In this document: positions 6,801 through 13,835 of the stretch, piece by piece
Position numbering within the stretch: the stretch's first letter is position 1
Layout: each line of letters starts with the position of its first letter
DNA from: a virus
DNA length: 35,531 nt
Direction: 5' to 3' (one strand)
Virus record (IMG/VR): IMGVR_UViG_3300042541_001268
Location: 1-35,531 of that record
Notes under the pieces: model-generated
Told to the model about the DNA's origin: nothing
Seen by the model: the letters and a program-made list of their open reading frames with translations, nothing else
Databases searched by the model: none
Made by a program: the position numbers and the translations under genes

Positions 6801-7077
6801 TACGGTCCCAAACTAACTTGGTAAAACTCCTCCAAGACAACTGTTCTTTGTCTAAAGCCTTCCAGTGCCTATGTGATTGAACATATACTGCTGCATATGC
6901 AAGGGCAGAGAAGATAAAACCATATTGCTCAGTAGTAATAGCGTATATCATCCATAGGGTCTCATTGAATAGAAGAATATACCAGCCGAAGAAACTCTTA
7001 CGGCCAACAAAATATATACCTGCGACCCCAATGACAGCGAGGACCCATGAGGCATAGTCTTGCATAAATTGGTTCAT
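6793..7077 (-). CDS. Small three-helix membrane protein, 94 aa
   Basis: Three hydrophobic segments (about 10-25, 29-47, 50-66) with a basic cytoplasmic-type C-terminus. Resembles short membrane proteins seen in actinophages; distant similarity to one half of a small transporter cannot be excluded. Leaderless: TTGACA, 17 bases, TACAAT, six bases, ATG; the spacer begins TCCCCC, as in several other promoters here. Confidence 0.65.
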   Translation of the reverse strand: MNQFMQDYASWVLAVIGVAGIYFVGRKSFFGWYILLFNETLWMIYAITTEQYGFIFSALAYAAVYVQSHRHWKALDKEQLSWRSFTKLVWDRND

Positions 7078-7133
7078 ATATTGATTGTATCAGAAATTGC
7101 GGGGGATGTCAAGAAAGGATCGTAATCCCTATA

Positions 7134-7733
7134 CTAGTAAGTATTCCCTATAGCGTCAGAATCTGGAAAATATTGAAATACTAAAGATGCTCTAGGTTTG
7201 TTATTAATAACCTGATGTACCACCCCAGCAGGCACATATACCACATCTCCTGGTTCAAGGACTACGGAGTCATACTCGGCACCTTCAATGCTTATTTTCT
7301 CCATATCCTCTTCTTTAACATTTTTATAGAATCTCCACTCAATGGTACCAACACAGTGCCAGGAGATAACAGCGTGGTCATCACTATGGATCCAGTATTC
7401 CTGCTCATTGCCTAGGAAGTTAATAATACTTTTAATTGAACTGATTTTATTTTTTGTCAAACCTTTTATAAGGCTTTGTGCCTCTAATGACTTATCAAAT
7501 AGTCTAGTGGTTTTGTCTTCTATAGCATTAAAGATGATGGGGTCAAACTTATTATAAACCATAATGTGGTCTGTAAGGTATCTACGGTCTGGATTATTTT
7601 TATTTTTGTCTTTGTCTCTATTGTAGTTATAATCAAAGTTTTCTATGAAATCTGACCAGTTAGGCACATCTTTGCATAGCCCCCTAAATAGGGCATATGT
7701 CTTGTTGTTGGAGGCTTCTATAATTTTATCCAT
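7134..7733 (-). CDS. Cupin/JmjC-like protein
   Basis: A 199-residue protein with a cupin barrel: WIHSDDHAVISWH (115-126) supplies H116/D118 or H126, and EPGDVVYVPAGVVHQV (160-175) gives the second motif with H173; R181 follows in the strand. This matches cupin_4/JmjC-like Fe(II) enzymes. Its N-terminus resembles the CDGSH protein at the window start. Leaderless: TGGTATGAT ends six bases before the ATG. Whether it is a hydroxylase or a non-catalytic cupin is unknown. Confidence 0.7.
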   Translation of the reverse strand: MDKIIEASNNKTYALFRGLCKDVPNWSDFIENFDYNYNRDKDKNKNNPDRRYLTDHIMVYNKFDPIIFNAIEDKTTRLFDKSLEAQSLIKGLTKNKISSIKSIINFLGNEQEYWIHSDDHAVISWHCVGTIEWRFYKNVKEEDMEKISIEGAEYDSVVLEPGDVVYVPAGVVHQVINNKPRASLVFQYFPDSDAIGNTY

Positions 7734-7778
7734 GTATATATCATACCATAGGGGGAAGTATCTGGTGTATCGTAATCT

Positions 7779-7931
7779 TTATTTACCGTCGCATTTTTGA
7801 CATTGTTTTGTAACATCTTCTCTACCATACTGGGTTTGATACATACCACCACATTCATAGCATAGGACATTGATCATAGGGTTTGTATAGCCTAAAGAGA
7901 ATTTGTTATATGATGATTCGAATCTGTCCAT
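7779..7931 (-). CDS. Zinc-ribbon protein, 50 aa (MDRFESSY family)
   Basis: Paralogue of 6032-6178 by its N-terminus; two C-x2-C pairs (LCYECGG, QCQKCDG) close a zinc ribbon. Leaderless: TGATAAAAT ends six bases before the ATG. The box AGATTACGAT follows the stop and lies just upstream of the next promoter. Confidence 0.7.
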   Translation of the reverse strand: MDRFESSYNKFSLGYTNPMINVLCYECGGMYQTQYGREDVTKQCQKCDGK

Positions 7932-7963
7932 TGGTCTATTTTATCACATTATGGTTAACAGAG

Positions 7964-8152
7964 TTATACATAGTCTGGATGGTCTAATGGAGTAGGAGCA
8001 GTGATAAGACACTTACATTCTACACATTGGGCATCATCCAAAAGATACATCTGAATCTCATAAGTTTGTGGATCAAACTCTACAGTAACCCTCAAGAGTG
8101 TAGAGCCACAACAAGGACATGCAGGTGTTGGGATGCCTCTGATATCTAACAT
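7964..8152 (-). CDS. Zinc-ribbon protein, 62 aa
   Basis: ACPCCGS (C12, C14, C15) and QCVECKC (two C-x2-C pairs around a beta-hairpin) make a typical zinc ribbon. Leaderless: TGATATGAT (rc 8159-8164) ends six bases before the ATG. Divergent from the oxygenase at 8206, with a DnaA-box sequence between the promoters. Confidence 0.7.
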   Translation of the reverse strand: MLDIRGIPTPACPCCGSTLLRVTVEFDPQTYEIQMYLLDDAQCVECKCLITAPTPLDHPDYV

Positions 8153-8172
8153 ATATCTATCATATCATAGAG

Positions 8173-8181
8173 TTATCCACA
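8173..8181 (+). promoter_or_regulatory. DnaA-box sequence in divergent promoter region
   Basis: Exact TTATCCACA. It sits between the -10 of the minus gene at 8152 and that of the plus gene at 8206, overlapping the -35 position of the latter. Confidence 0.6.
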
Positions 8182-8205
8182 GGTCAATTATGGTACAATA
8201 TTTGT

Positions 8206-8754
8206 ATGTCAATAACAAGAATAAATAACATTTTTTCAAAAAAAGAAATAGATCATATAAAGAAAATAATATCAGAAAGCCCAACAATTATTGATAATGA
8301 GTTAGGCAGGATTCAGGTTCGTGATTTAGAAAGCCTACTACTCCCAGAGACTATTGAGAAACTAAAGGAGATTGGCAAACCTTTAGAGATGGGCTCTGCC
8401 ATGTCTGTAGAGTATAGCCTTTTATATGGAAACCCTGAACTAAATCCTCATTTTGATGGAGACACTAATGACCTGATTGTTAGTATACAGTTAGAGTCTA
8501 ATACCGTTTGGGATATAGGGTTAAACCTAGAAACTTATAAGTTAGAGGATAACTGTGCCTTAATCTTTAATGCAAATAAAGAAATTCATTGGAGGGTTTT
8601 GAAGCATTTTAAAGAAGGAGAGTATATTAGGATGATGTTTGTAAGGTTTTTAAATCCAGAGAATTTGTCAGATTACTCTCACCTTTCAGTCCCAAATAAT
8701 CCAATGCTTGATGAGGCATATAGGTTTAGAGATAGCCTAGGCTTTATTTCATAA
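8206..8754 (+). CDS. 2OG-Fe(II) oxygenase-like protein
   Basis: A 182-residue protein with H82-F-D84, distal H128 and R142 (EYIRMMFVRF) in jelly-roll order, i.e. the 2OG oxygenase ligand set. It differs in sequence from the P4H-like proteins nearby. Leaderless: TACAAT (8194-8199) ends six bases before the ATG. Two tandem DnaA-box sequences begin three bases after its stop. Substrate unknown. Confidence 0.75.
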   Translation: MSITRINNIFSKKEIDHIKKIISESPTIIDNELGRIQVRDLESLLLPETIEKLKEIGKPLEMGSAMSVEYSLLYGNPELNPHFDGDTNDLIVSIQLESNTVWDIGLNLETYKLEDNCALIFNANKEIHWRVLKHFKEGEYIRMMFVRFLNPENLSDYSHLSVPNNPMLDEAYRFRDSLGFIS

Positions 8755-9088
8755 AGTTATCCACAGGTTTATCCACAGATTAATCTTACTGATTATCTTA
8801 TTAGACACCCTAGAAGTGGAGTGAAGTGGAGGATAGTGGAGAATGGGGCGCTTTTAACGATGCGTTCGTAATGTCTTGGGGGCCCCAAACCTCAAACCTT
8901 CAAACCTCATATACCAAACCTTACAAACTATCTCGCAGCCGATGATACCACAGATATAATGGTTTGTCAAACCCTAAAACCATATAAAAAAATCCCCAGA
9001 AACCAGGGAGAAATTTGCACATATCGTAATGTTTTTTTAACAAACCTTTATGTTATTTAAAGAAACCAGGAGATAATGGTTTGTTATT
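8755..9088. other. Non-coding repeat-rich stretch with two DnaA boxes
   Basis: No credible gene. Two exact TTATCCACA boxes (8757-8765 and 8769-8777) repeat at 12-base spacing. The stretch also holds CAAACCT repeats (five copies between 8885 and 9047), the inverted repeat GGTTTG-T-CAAACC near 8961, two copies of WTCGTAATGT (8865-8874, 9023-9032) and two copies of GAAACCAGGGAGA-like sequence. It separates the mosaic left part from the minus-strand operon block; it could be a replication or recombination site, but this is unproven. Confidence 0.6.
8757..8777 (+). promoter_or_regulatory. Tandem DnaA-box sequences
   Basis: Two exact TTATCCACA copies at 12-base spacing, the same spacing as in cassette A on the opposite strand. 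Confidence 0.65.
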
Positions 9089-9316
9089 CTATAGGGGTTT
9101 GTTTTGTTCTTCTTGATCCCCGCCGTTGCCGTCAGTGATAGGATTATCAGTCATCGCTGGGGCGGGGGACTTAGGAAAGAAAGCCTTAAGAGTTACAACA
9201 CTATACAACATACCACATATAGCACCAAAGTCTTTATTAAATATATCACCATCACTTGGGCTATCATGGCGATGGGAGGTTTGCTTATAAAGGTTTGCAA
9301 AATGTCTTGGACTCAT
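9089..9316 (-). CDS. Small phage protein, 75 aa (SPRHFANLYKQ type)
   Basis: Starts MSPRHFANLYKQTSHRHDSP and ends with a disordered Pro/Asp/Gln-rich tail. Start chosen because TATACT ends six bases before this ATG (leaderless); a longer frame begins five codons upstream inside the promoter. Two TTACGA-type boxes and CAAACCT repeats precede the promoter. Function unknown. Confidence 0.65.
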   Translation of the reverse strand: MSPRHFANLYKQTSHRHDSPSDGDIFNKDFGAICGMLYSVVTLKAFFPKSPAPAMTDNPITDGNGGDQEEQNKPL

Positions 9317-9446
9317 ATATAAAGTATACACCTAGTTTGGGGAAACAAAGGTTTGGATCGTAATGTTCTGGAGGGGGAAAGATTTGGAGGTTCGTAATGT
9401 CTTTTGGCTATAAGGTTTGATGGTTTGTTATTGAATGATAATGCAC

Positions 9447-9463
9447 GTGCCCTTTCGGGGCAC
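9447..9463 (-). terminator. Hairpin after 9466-9726, overlapping a CACGTG box
   Basis: GTGCCC-TTTCG-GGGCAC forms a strong stem directly downstream of the gene (minus strand), overlapping CACGTG at 9444-9449. No clear T-tract, so rho-independent termination is likely but not certain. Confidence 0.5.
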
Positions 9464-9465
9464 AG

Positions 9466-9726
9466 TTACTCTTCTGTGAAGATATCTTCCAGTCGTGCAA
9501 AACCTTCATCTTCAATACCCAAACCTTCAATAAACAAATCCCATGTCTCGTTTATGTATTGTTCAAGTGATGGTGTGTGATTGACAATGCCTTCAGCAAA
9601 AGAGAAAGCAAGTGGCAAACCTAAATCGCTATAAGCGAAGAAGTCTGTCCATTCGTCATCACTTTTATAATTGACCCATAACTGTCCAAGAATTAAAGCC
9701 CTGCTATCAAAATCCGTTAATGGCAT
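9466..9726 (-). CDS. Small acidic actinophage-type protein, 86 aa
   Basis: Starts MPLTDFDSRALILGQLWVNY; acidic and helical throughout, with GLGIEDEGFARLED near the end. The style is that of a conserved hypothetical family of actinophages, though I cannot name it. AAGGAAGG about seven bases upstream fixes the ATG. Overlaps the previous gene by 20 bases. Last gene of the 9913 unit. Confidence 0.7.
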   Translation of the reverse strand: MPLTDFDSRALILGQLWVNYKSDDEWTDFFAYSDLGLPLAFSFAEGIVNHTPSLEQYINETWDLFIEGLGIEDEGFARLEDIFTEE

Positions 9727-9913
9727 AATTTGTACCTTCCTTAGTTTCTTTGGCTGACTCTGCTATTGTCTGTAATCTATTATACACGACATAGGGCTGA
9801 GACTTTGCTAGGTATTCCCCGACTAATTCCAAATCAACTCTGAGGTCAGATACCATGTTGCCTAACTTCATGGCTACCTTCTCCTCATCTGTGACTCGTC
9901 TGCTTATACGCAT
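9707..9913 (-). CDS. Small helical protein, 68 aa
   Basis: Mostly helical, mixed charge (EEKVAMKLGNMVSDLRVDLEL). Preceded by AGGGAGAACT and a promoter TTGCTC-17-TACAAT whose spacer carries TTTCCCCCA. First gene of a two-gene unit. Family not recognised. Confidence 0.65.
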   Translation of the reverse strand: MRISRRVTDEEKVAMKLGNMVSDLRVDLELVGEYLAKSQPYVVYNRLQTIAESAKETKEGTNYAINGF

Positions 9914-10005
9914 AGTTCTCCCTTGTATCTATTGTACCAAAAAGTGGGGGAAAGAGCAAGCCCCACGCCTGCCCCTTCCACCCTATAATCTAGAGGACCC
10001 ACTCC

Positions 10006-10371
10006 CTAGATTTGCTCCATTAAAACTGGTCGATATGCTGCTATGAATAGGTCCCAATTAACATAGGTGTCTGAGCCCAGTTCATTAATAGTCTTAGTAT
10101 TGAAGTCGATGATTACAGTGGTGTCCCAAAATTCATAGTCACCGTTATTAATAGCATAGATACCAAAGCCTGTCTCATCCAAGACTGAGTCTTGCGTAAG
10201 ATAACTAATCATCATGCGGGTACCATAGGAGGCGTCTATCCACCTAGGTTTTGAATGCTGCAGGGCCATTGCTAGGTCCCGTTGCCATTCGGTCTCACCC
10301 CAGTGACTATAGAGTACAACTGAAGGCTTAGTTAATGAATCTTTAAATACATAGTTGATCCGTGCACCCAT
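10006..10371 (-). CDS. Conserved phage protein, 121 aa
   Basis: Starts MGARINYVFKDS and contains VVLYSHWGETEWQRDLAMAL, a pattern I associate with a conserved hypothetical family of actinophages; alpha/beta with ISYLTQDSVLDETGFGIYAI strands. No known catalytic motif. It overlaps the preceding gene by one base (TAATG). Last gene of the operon beginning at 12296. Confidence 0.7.
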   Translation of the reverse strand: MGARINYVFKDSLTKPSVVLYSHWGETEWQRDLAMALQHSKPRWIDASYGTRMMISYLTQDSVLDETGFGIYAINNGDYEFWDTTVIIDFNTKTINELGSDTYVNWDLFIAAYRPVLMEQI

Positions 10372-10709
10372 TAGTCTTGCTCCTCATCTAGGTCGCCTTC
10401 GAAGTCAATTACTACCTTTACAACTCGTCCGTCTTGATTTGTCTTTATATAAACAGGATAGTAGCCGTCACCATAGCCTGTGTTAAATACAATTGCGCTA
10501 CCAATTCCTAACTCCCCTGCGTTAGAGTTAATCGTTGTAGCACTAGCACCTTGATAAGAGTATTCTCCTATCTTGCCTTCCATATCCCATGGCTCACCCT
10601 CATTTGTTTTCCATTGGTCAAGGTAGCATGGGTCGCCCACCATTGCTTGGCCTGAGTCAACAGCAAAACTTCCTACTAAGGTAAGTTCATCTATTACATA
10701 TTTTGTCAT
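10371..10709 (-). CDS. DUF4241-like protein, 112 aa
   Basis: AVDSGQAMVGDPCYLDQW (16-33), YSYQGASATT (50-59) and VFNTGYGDGYYPVY (75-88) are the hallmark blocks of the DUF4241-type family common in phages and bacteria. Function unknown. Four-base overlap with the preceding gene. Confidence 0.75.
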   Translation of the reverse strand: MTKYVIDELTLVGSFAVDSGQAMVGDPCYLDQWKTNEGEPWDMEGKIGEYSYQGASATTINSNAGELGIGSAIVFNTGYGDGYYPVYIKTNQDGRVVKVVIDFEGDLDEEQD

Positions 10710-11146
10710 TTGTTATCCAATCCTACTAGGGTCATTTCTTCAATGGTAGCACAGTTAGGGCATTTTTCCAAATCCTCTTCTTGGAAGGCATCTCTAATAA
10801 GATTATCAGGGTCTTCCCATTCTGAGTCACAGGCCTCACAGTAATACCAAGGTATACCTACTTGGACCTGAATAGTCGTGTCAGGTGGGCAGGGTACCTC
10901 AGTGACAAAGTATCCTATTCTATTTACAAATCCCCAGCCGTTCCAGATGTACATGCCACCGTCGTCACCGTCACCAAGCATCCAGATACGGTCTTCAGGG
11001 ATAGATTTAACAAACTCTACCTCTGAGCCATATGTCTCAAACATGTGTCCGTCAAATGAGGAGGTAGTCTCAAGATGATTCTTAACAGGCTTATAAGTCT
11101 CAAACCATTCTTCCTCAGTCATTTCGATAAACCGTTCGTTATTCAC
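10706..11146 (-). CDS. Hypothetical protein with Zn-ribbon C-terminus, 146 aa
   Basis: Acidic beta-rich N-terminal part with Gly/Asp/Trp turns (WMLGDGDDGGMYIWNGWGF), then YYCEACDSEW and KCPNCAT: two C-x2-C pairs making a zinc ribbon near 103-135. Overlaps the preceding gene by eight bases. Family not recognised. Confidence 0.65.
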   Translation of the reverse strand: MNNERFIEMTEEEWFETYKPVKNHLETTSSFDGHMFETYGSEVEFVKSIPEDRIWMLGDGDDGGMYIWNGWGFVNRIGYFVTEVPCPPDTTIQVQVGIPWYYCEACDSEWEDPDNLIRDAFQEEDLEKCPNCATIEEMTLVGLDNK

Positions 11147-11426
11147 CTAGAATCTCCTTGCGGTTCTTTACTTCTTCCTTGGCAAAAGCAATAGCATAAG
11201 TTAGGGCATAGACTTCACACAGTGCGTCAAAATAGCCATTGGCCTCTGTACGAGCCATTGAGTCCATTGCTTCTTCTGAATACTCCTCTGCTTCAATGCA
11301 CAGGTCTAATTGCTTCTCTGCCTCAACCATTAAAACTTTAAGGTGACCGTGCAGGATATCTGCTCCGTCCATACCAAGTTCTACTAGTTTCATTAGGTAT
11401 GGGTCAAGGGTAGTGTTATCGTTCAT
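11139..11426 (-). CDS. Helical hypothetical protein, 95 aa
   Basis: Predicted all-helical and acidic (EAEKQLDLCIEAEEYSEEAM). Overlaps both neighbours in the operon. No family recognised. Confidence 0.65.
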   Translation of the reverse strand: MNDNTTLDPYLMKLVELGMDGADILHGHLKVLMVEAEKQLDLCIEAEEYSEEAMDSMARTEANGYFDALCEVYALTYAIAFAKEEVKNRKEILGE

Positions 11427-11571
11427 TGGTTACCTCCAAATAGTGGCGGGATACATCAATGGCTCCTTCAAGGTAAGGAACAATGCTATCAGCACCGTCC
11501 TCGCTTTCCAAATCCTGTTCAAGGGATATGGCATGCAATCGGATATATTCTCGGAATGTGTTTAGGTCCAT
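11416..11571 (-). CDS. Small helical protein, 51 aa
   Basis: Starts MDLNTFREYIRLHAISLEQD; its stop overlaps the start of 11139-11426. An internal TATAAT (rc 11578-11583) ends six bases before the ATG, so this gene may also be read as a leaderless mRNA inside the operon. Function unknown. Confidence 0.65.
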   Translation of the reverse strand: MDLNTFREYIRLHAISLEQDLESEDGADSIVPYLEGAIDVSRHYLEVTNER

Positions 11572-11574
11572 ATA

Positions 11575-11862
11575 TTAATTATACGGGTTGGTGTTGATTT
11601 TTACAAGTTGTGGGGGTGTGACCTTCATCACATCCAAAGAGTCTATGGCTATGCCTGCTTGCTTCTTAAAATCATTAAGCATCTCTATAGTATCAATGAT
11701 GGGGGACCAAACCTCTTCAATGCTAATGTAAGCCATCCAGCGTCCACATGGGCATTTCATCTCTACAGATCCCAGGGGAAAGCCAAAGCCATCTCTAGCG
11801 GTAAACTCAAGAAGAGCGTCACACTCATCAGGGTCACAAACAAATGTATACTTACTCCACAT
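11575..11862 (-). CDS. Hypothetical protein, 95 aa
   Basis: Starts MWSKYTFVCDPDECDALLEF and contains MKCPCGRWMAYISIEE (C-x-C), a beta-hairpin with possible metal ligands. I use the internal ATG at 11862, just inside the end of the previous gene and after GATGAGGATGATG, rather than the upstream MRMMT start. Conserved-looking; function unknown. Confidence 0.65.
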   Translation of the reverse strand: MWSKYTFVCDPDECDALLEFTARDGFGFPLGSVEMKCPCGRWMAYISIEEVWSPIIDTIEMLNDFKKQAGIAIDSLDVMKVTPPQLVKINTNPYN

Positions 11863-11983
11863 AGTCATCATCCTCATCTAAGAAATCATTATAGGACCCA
11901 AAGGTTGGGGTAGCCCAGTCAGGAGCATCAATGCCCCAATTATCAGGGGAGTAAACAACATCTCTTGTGCCATCAGGATTCAT
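11852..11983 (-). CDS. Small acidic protein, 43 aa
   Basis: Asp/Trp/Pro-rich (YSPDNWGIDAPDWATPTFG) with a strongly acidic tail. TAATG overlap with the gene before and 11-base overlap with the gene after. Function unknown. Confidence 0.6.
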   Translation of the reverse strand: MNPDGTRDVVYSPDNWGIDAPDWATPTFGSYNDFLDEDDDYVE

Positions 11984-12132
11984 TAGTCAAAGTACCCTTC
12001 TGCCCATAGGCCTTGAAGAAACTGTTGTGCCATGAGAATACCTTCTTTATCATCAGGGTCACTTAAATACTTATATGAGTTATGAACGGCATTGCTCATC
12101 TTATCTAAATCATCAATGTCATAGCCTAACAT
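11983..12132 (-). CDS. Small helical protein, 49 aa
   Basis: Acidic and helical (DIDDLDKMSNAVHNSYKYL, then QQFLQGLWAEGYFD). Starts inside the TGATG overlap with 12132-12296. Function unknown. Confidence 0.6.
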   Translation of the reverse strand: MLGYDIDDLDKMSNAVHNSYKYLSDPDDKEGILMAQQFLQGLWAEGYFD

Positions 12133-12296
12133 CAGTTCTCCTCATCCCACCAGTATTTGACTATTGTATTCAAGGTAGTGTGGATGTTACAATCACAATC
12201 CCCACCGTTCATATTCTCCATGTATTCGAGATGTGGCTCATTGTCCATGTACATCTCATTGACTAATTCGTCAATCGTTCTCATTGTTTGGGTCAT
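12132..12296 (-). CDS. Small acidic protein, 54 aa
   Basis: Met- and acid-rich with a D-C-D-C motif in the middle (GGDCDCNIH). First gene of the long operon running to 10006. Leaderless with a clear promoter: TTGACA, 17 bases (TTTCCCCC...), GATAAT, six bases, ATG. Confidence 0.65.
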   Translation of the reverse strand: MTQTMRTIDELVNEMYMDNEPHLEYMENMNGGDCDCNIHTTLNTIVKYWWDEEN

Positions 12297-12302
12297 GTAT
12301 TA

Positions 12303-12331
12303 ATTATCGCAGAGATTGGGGGAAATGTCAA
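12303..12331 (-). promoter_or_regulatory. Promoter of the 12296-10006 operon
   Basis: TTGACA, 17-base spacer beginning TTTCCCCCA, then GATAAT preceded by TGC. A TTACGAACGA box touches the -35 upstream, and a second TTTACGATAG lies about 40 bases further up. Confidence 0.7.
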
Positions 12332-12436
12332 GTCGTTCGTAAAGATTTTTAGGTTTGACATTTTTGGGGAAAAGGTTTGACTATCGTAAAGTTTATTTTA
12401 TTTGACATTTTTATGTCCGATTTGTACTAATTTCCA

Positions 12437-12442
12437 CACGTG
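12437..12442. promoter_or_regulatory. CACGTG box downstream of tRNA
   Basis: Palindromic CACGTG; same hexamer as in the inter-operon cassettes. Confidence 0.4.
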
Positions 12443-12451
12443 GCGATTTTG

Positions 12452-12525
12452 CGAAGTGTACGGGACTTGAACCCGTGATCTCTACCGTGACAGGGTAGCG
12501 CATTAACCAACTATGCTAACACTCC
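12452..12525 (-). tRNA. tRNA-Asp (anticodon GTC)
   Basis: Folds as a full cloverleaf: acceptor GGAGTGT/ACACTTC, D stem GCAT/ATGC with AGTTGGTTA loop, anticodon stem CTACC/GGTAG with loop CTGTCAC (GTC), variable AGATC, T arm ACGGG-TTCAAGT-CCCGT. Discriminator base is G73, as expected for Asp. CCA is not encoded. It follows the DUF932 gene and its hairpin on the same strand. Confidence 0.93.
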
Positions 12526-12534
12526 AATTAAGGA

Positions 12535-12560
12535 AAGCAGTTTTAAATCATGCTTAGGAT
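12535..12560 (-). terminator. Recurrent hairpin element, copy 1
   Basis: Plus-strand reading: AAGCA-11 nt-TGCTT-AGGAT, just after the DUF932 stop. Other copies (13753, 14340, 17989) keep pairing with changed bases. Confidence 0.55.
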
Positions 12561-12567
12561 TTTTTTG

Positions 12568-13584
12568 TTATGCGAGTTGCATTACATTCTGTACAACTTT
12601 TAGCAAACGATTCTTTTCTGCATTGATAGCAGGGTCAAATCCTGATGCTGATGCAAGGATTGATTCGTTAGAACCACCACGAGCAGAACGATACCAGTCA
12701 AGGCGCTCAGTTAGTGCATTGAAAGCACCCCATGCACTACCAGCAATCATACCATTGAACTCGCCTGTGTAAATATCATTGATTGAATCAATTTTATTCT
12801 CCCACTTTTTTAGCGAACCCTTAGCATCTGTTTCTGGTTTTGCATATGCAGCCAATACAATATCATTGAATTGCTTAGCATTGACTTCTTTTTCAATCAT
12901 AGCCTTAGCCATAATATCAAATGCGTCCATGTACTTGTTAGCCATTCCAAGAGTCTCACGAGCAACTGCAACCTTACCGCTTGCAGTCTGTGTATGACGA
13001 ATCTTGAATGATTGCTTAACGCCATTCTTTTTCTTGATTGAGCCAAGAGCAAGATTGAGAGTGTTAGCGCACACAACACGAACAGGTGTGATGCTTGCTT
13101 GAATAGCGATTGAGCCATCATGTGATGTGTTGATAAGTAAATAAGTCTTTACCTTATCGGCAACACCGCTAGGGTCTAGGACAGTCTCACGCTCTAGTGC
13201 CAACGCACCGAACACAACACGGCCACCCTTAATTGAGCCAGCAGTCTCCCAACGGCCTCCGCCGTCTAGAATGTTGTCACCGAATGAGAATAAATCTTCA
13301 TTCTGCATTACATGGTAACGCTCACCAACGACACCAAGAATGTCGGTCTGTGTTGTATCTGTAGGGTTAGTACGCAATACATATTGATAATTCTTATCTG
13401 ATGATAAGTGGGTCGGTACTGTTAAATCTTCAAGACGAACATTCCAATTAGAAAGATTAGCAAGCGCCAACATTTCTGATGTAGTTTTTTCTTCTGTGAA
13501 TACAGTACCCAATCCATGCCAAGCAGGTTCACGGAATGATGCAAATGATGCAACGCCGTTTTGTGTTTCTAGGTCATGTGCCAT
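12568..13584 (-). CDS. DUF932 / phage-plasmid-like protein (TIGR03299)
   Basis: A 338-residue protein beginning MAHDLETQNGVASFASFREP, followed by AWHGLG, ..DLTVP.., and VVGERYHVMQNEDLFSF (83-99), which are the characteristic blocks of DUF932 proteins; VCANTLNLAL is a further family block. DUF932 genes are widespread in phages and plasmids, often of unknown role, possibly linked to DNA replication or recombination. Preceded by AAAAGAGAAAC and by a promoter at 13615-13643. Single-gene unit followed by a hairpin and tRNA-Asp. Confidence 0.85.
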   Translation of the reverse strand: MAHDLETQNGVASFASFREPAWHGLGTVFTEEKTTSEMLALANLSNWNVRLEDLTVPTHLSSDKNYQYVLRTNPTDTTQTDILGVVGERYHVMQNEDLFSFGDNILDGGGRWETAGSIKGGRVVFGALALERETVLDPSGVADKVKTYLLINTSHDGSIAIQASITPVRVVCANTLNLALGSIKKKNGVKQSFKIRHTQTASGKVAVARETLGMANKYMDAFDIMAKAMIEKEVNAKQFNDIVLAAYAKPETDAKGSLKKWENKIDSINDIYTGEFNGMIAGSAWGAFNALTERLDWYRSARGGSNESILASASGFDPAINAEKNRLLKVVQNVMQLA

Positions 13585-13614
13585 GAGTTTCTCTTTTCTG
13601 TTGTTGTTAATCTA

Positions 13615-13643
13615 AGTATACATGGGTGGACTGACAAAGTCAA
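13615..13643 (-). promoter_or_regulatory. Promoter of DUF932 gene
   Basis: TTGACT, 17-base spacer starting TTGTCAGTCCACCC, TATACT. A second, weaker -10-like copy (AGTATA at 13652-13657) lies upstream. Confidence 0.7.
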
Positions 13644-13684
13644 ATCGTATAAGTATACATGGGGCAATTCGGACATTTCTTAAA

Positions 13685-13734
13685 GGTGATCTTAATCACA
13701 GCCTGTGGATAAACCTGTGGATAACCCCCACGTG
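13685..13734. promoter_or_regulatory. Inter-operon cassette A: CRP/GlxR-like site, two DnaA boxes, CACGTG
   Basis: GGTGA-TCTTAA-TCACA (13685-13700) is a one-mismatch TGTGA-N6-TCACA palindrome. Two DnaA-box sequences (minus strand, 13704-13712 and 13716-13724) are spaced by 12 bases, then CACGTG at 13729-13734. The order matches cassettes at 16752, 17909 and 19289. Confidence 0.65.
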
Positions 13735-13752
13735 CAAATTAAAATAAAAAGT

Positions 13753-13778
13753 GAACAGTTTTACATCGTGTTCAGGAT
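13753..13778 (-). terminator. Recurrent hairpin element, copy 2
   Basis: Plus-strand reading GAACA-11 nt-TGTTC-AGGAT; on the minus strand the stem is followed by ACTTTTTATTTT, so it is a good terminator for 13836-14264. Confidence 0.65.
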
Positions 13779-13835
13779 GTTTCGCCACTTATTTATACTG
13801 GCTGTACGGTGGCCAGTTGTATTAGTAGCCCCCTA

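Noticed and set aside
9104-9322. Plus-strand frame of 72 codons
   Set aside because: Antisense to 9089-9316, which has a leaderless promoter; no start signals on the plus strand.
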